Source of the DNA: Tectiglobus sp965247245
Lineage (GTDB): Bacteria; Pseudomonadota; Alphaproteobacteria; Rhizobiales; Hyphomicrobiaceae
DNA: 64,000 bases
Direction: 5' to 3'
NCBI GenBank assembly: GCA_965247245.1
Contig: CBDFGV010000003.1
Coordinates: 3,038,001 to 3,102,000 of the forward strand
Position 1 is the first letter of the stretch; each line of letters begins with the position of its first letter. Below the pieces are notes generated by a model. That model did not search any database and had not been told where the DNA came from. It was given only the letters and a program-made list of their open reading frames with translations. Below, in pieces: positions 62,676 through 64,000 of this stretch. The position numbers and the translations under genes are program-made.

Positions 62676-63422
62676 CTACGGCTTCCGACCGACCACACCA
62701 GTGGCACAGCCAAAGAAGAATGAATTGAACTCAACATCCAAGCCTTCTTCTTCAAGGCAGTCCGCAATGAATTTGCAATCACCAAAGTTGCGCGTGTAGG
62801 CGCCAATCATACTGAAGTCCTGCGCCCCTTTCAGCACCGTCCTTTCAATCAGCGGCAATACCTTTCCCAAATAAAACCGATACAAGCTATGCAATATCCA
62901 GCCTCTGGGGTCAGACGCCTCAATCAATGAGAAGGTTCCACCACGCTTCAGAGTTCGAGCAAGCGTCGCTGCCAACTTCTTCTGCTGGTCCCCGTTGAAG
63001 GTCTTGAGGCCAAATGTCGAAATTATGAAATCGGCTGACTCGCTCGGCAAATCGCATCTGAGAACGTCCGCCTCGATAAGTCTTATTTTGTCCACTCGTG
63101 TTTGGTGCAGTCTATCCACCGCGCGCCGGTTCATTTCTGATGAGATGTCGATGGCTGTGATTGCTGCAATTTCTGGCTTGCGTCGCAATAGGTGGGGCCA
63201 AGCCTCCCCTGTGCCAGCCATCAAGTCGAAGCCAACGGCACCAGAAAAGTCTGTCTCCGGGAGATGACGGATGCATTGCCAACGCCAGATGTGAACAAAG
63301 CCAAACGAGGCGATCTGGCTCCAATATCGATAAGCGGTACTACATCTGTCGAACACGCCCTTGACGAACTCGGGATCATAGATGTCTGGCCGAGAATTCT
63401 TGGGGCAGTTTTTCCTTAGCAT
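62676..63422 (-). CDS. Class I SAM-dependent methyltransferase (UbiE-like)
   Basis: This 248-residue methyltransferase opens with 'FVKGVFDRCSTAYRYWSQIASFGF' (as VKGVFDRCSTAYRYWS), a common start for UbiE/COQ5-like enzymes. Motif I is slightly degenerate, 'GFDLMAGTGEAWPHL' (LMAGTGE in place of DVGCGTG). 'ITAIDISSEMNRRAV', 'ADFIISTFGLKTF' and 'LKRGGTFSLIEAS' follow. The C-terminal 80 residues are complete. It is a likely lipid, quinone or small-molecule methyltransferase. It lies on the same strand as the broken membrane gene upstream. Confidence 0.85.
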   Translation of the reverse strand: MLRKNCPKNSRPDIYDPEFVKGVFDRCSTAYRYWSQIASFGFVHIWRWQCIRHLPETDFSGAVGFDLMAGTGEAWPHLLRRKPEIAAITAIDISSEMNRRAVDRLHQTRVDKIRLIEADVLRCDLPSESADFIISTFGLKTFNGDQQKKLAATLARTLKRGGTFSLIEASDPRGWILHSLYRFYLGKVLPLIERTVLKGAQDFSMIGAYTRNFGDCKFIADCLEEEGLDVEFNSFFFGCATGVVGRKP

Positions 63423-63458
63423 CTCAGATCAAACCACCGTTAGTTTGCGATCCATTTG

Positions 63459-64000
63459 TCATGCAAAATGTTTGCACTGCTCCGATGCGCCTGACGTTCG
63501 TGAAGGGATGCTGCTTGGACCTTGGTCATTGCCGCCTCGAAAATTCTTCCATGTGTGCTTGAGCATCAGCGTCAACGTGTAAACAGGCACAAAGAGCATA
63601 GCGAGACCGAACGCTAGGAACACGACAGCTTTCCAATGCCCCCCCCGGCAGACCAAGAATGCCCAAAAAAGCAAATGGGAGACCTAGGACAATCATGAAG
63701 CCAAGAGCAATCGATGCGAAAACGATGAGCAACAGGCTTCTGATTGGTTGTCCTCGTTCATGCGCAGGATGCGAAAAGTAGAATGTCAGCGATATCACCA
63801 GAACAAGTACGAACGGGCCAATCATAAATGTAGCTATAAACGGATTGCGATAGATCTCATCACATTTCTCGCAAGTGAGGTAGGCTAGCCCGATTTCGTA
63901 GACAAAAATAATTCCTCCGATCAGTCCGATCGCTCCCGGCCCATACTCGTTGAGCCCTCGTCGCAACTTTTGGAACAGACTGCTTTCTCGCTCGACGACC
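63459..64000 (-). pseudogene. Membrane protein frameshifted at an eight-base homopolymer, open at right edge
   Basis: The frame enters from the window edge ('SLFQKLRRGLNEYGPGAIGL') and encodes three hydrophobic helices up to 'FLGILGLPGG'. It then meets a run of eight C on the plus strand (63639-63646; G on the coding strand). Beyond the run the protein-like sequence continues one frame over as 'HWKAVVFLAFGLAML' and 'VPVYTLTLMLKHTWKNF' to a stop at 63459. With seven bases in the run the frame would be whole. The family is unknown; a 'CEKCDE' motif lies near the second helix. Its start lies outside the window. Confidence 0.65.

Noticed and set aside
1..64000. CRISPR arrays, insertion sequences, integrases, tRNA or rRNA genes
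   Set aside because: I looked for regularly spaced repeats, transposase motifs and RNA gene signatures and found none that I could support.

Overview
The window looks like accessory catabolic chromosome of an aerobic heterotrophic alphaproteobacterium. The grounds are gene content (Liv, Dpp and ProVWX type ABC importers, molybdenum hydroxylase with CoxD/CoxE-like maturation genes, dimethylglycine-dehydrogenase-type enzymes, many LysR/GntR/AraC/LacI/TetR regulators), Gram-negative signal peptides and moderately high GC judged by eye. I see no rRNA, tRNA, CRISPR array, insertion sequence or phage gene. Every family name below comes from reading translated sequence and recognising motifs; no database search was run.

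Region 1 (1-2722) holds the start of a short-chain dehydrogenase cut by the left edge and an unrecognised 680-residue membrane/coiled-coil protein. Region 2 (3170-22566) is the centrepiece: sixteen plus-strand genes packed with overlaps or short gaps, then a substrate-binding protein after a 304-base gap. In order: Liv-type importer (two permeases and an ATPase); a second ATPase fused to a Tm-1-like (UPF0261) domain; a Tm-1-type TIM-barrel enzyme; a large flotillin; two tandem SRPBCC proteins; a xanthine-dehydrogenase-family hydroxylase whose molybdenum subunit is split into two genes; MoxR ATPase and VWA proteins of CoxD/CoxE type; an amidohydrolase-2 lactonase; an SMP-30/isochorismatase fusion; and the solute receptor. 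An AraC regulator, a LarA-like protein and a small CxxC protein follow (22764-25432). The layout suggests uptake, membrane-organised hydroxylation and then hydrolytic ring opening of one unknown organic substrate. I consider this the best candidate for an undescribed system.

Region 3 (25868-35398) is a minus-strand oligopeptide/opine-type ABC importer with an M20 peptidase and a MmgE/PrpD protein, and a divergent LysR regulator. Region 4 (35705-48302) is a methylated-amine (betaine) locus: ProXWV importer, a DUF1989-GcvT fusion, a LacI regulator with a perfect palindromic operator, a non-pyrrolysine MttB-family methyltransferase, a LysR regulator and a dimethylglycine-dehydrogenase-like flavoprotein. 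A strong terminator closes the transporter operon.

Region 5 (48519-64000) is a patchwork of small units: a P-loop kinase, methyltransferases, a DUF2306 protein, an ECF41 sigma factor with its carboxymuconolactone-decarboxylase partner and a recognisable ECF41 promoter, a drug/metabolite exporter, a GntR regulator with a phytanoyl-CoA dioxygenase-like enzyme, and a TetR-controlled unit (AhpD-like protein, exported haloalkane-dehalogenase-like hydrolase, thioredoxin-like protein, glutathione transferase). This end carries several broken genes: a methyltransferase with two in-frame stops, a frameshifted cupin, a membrane protein with a frameshift at an eight-base homopolymer, and an unidentified remnant near 53.9 kb.
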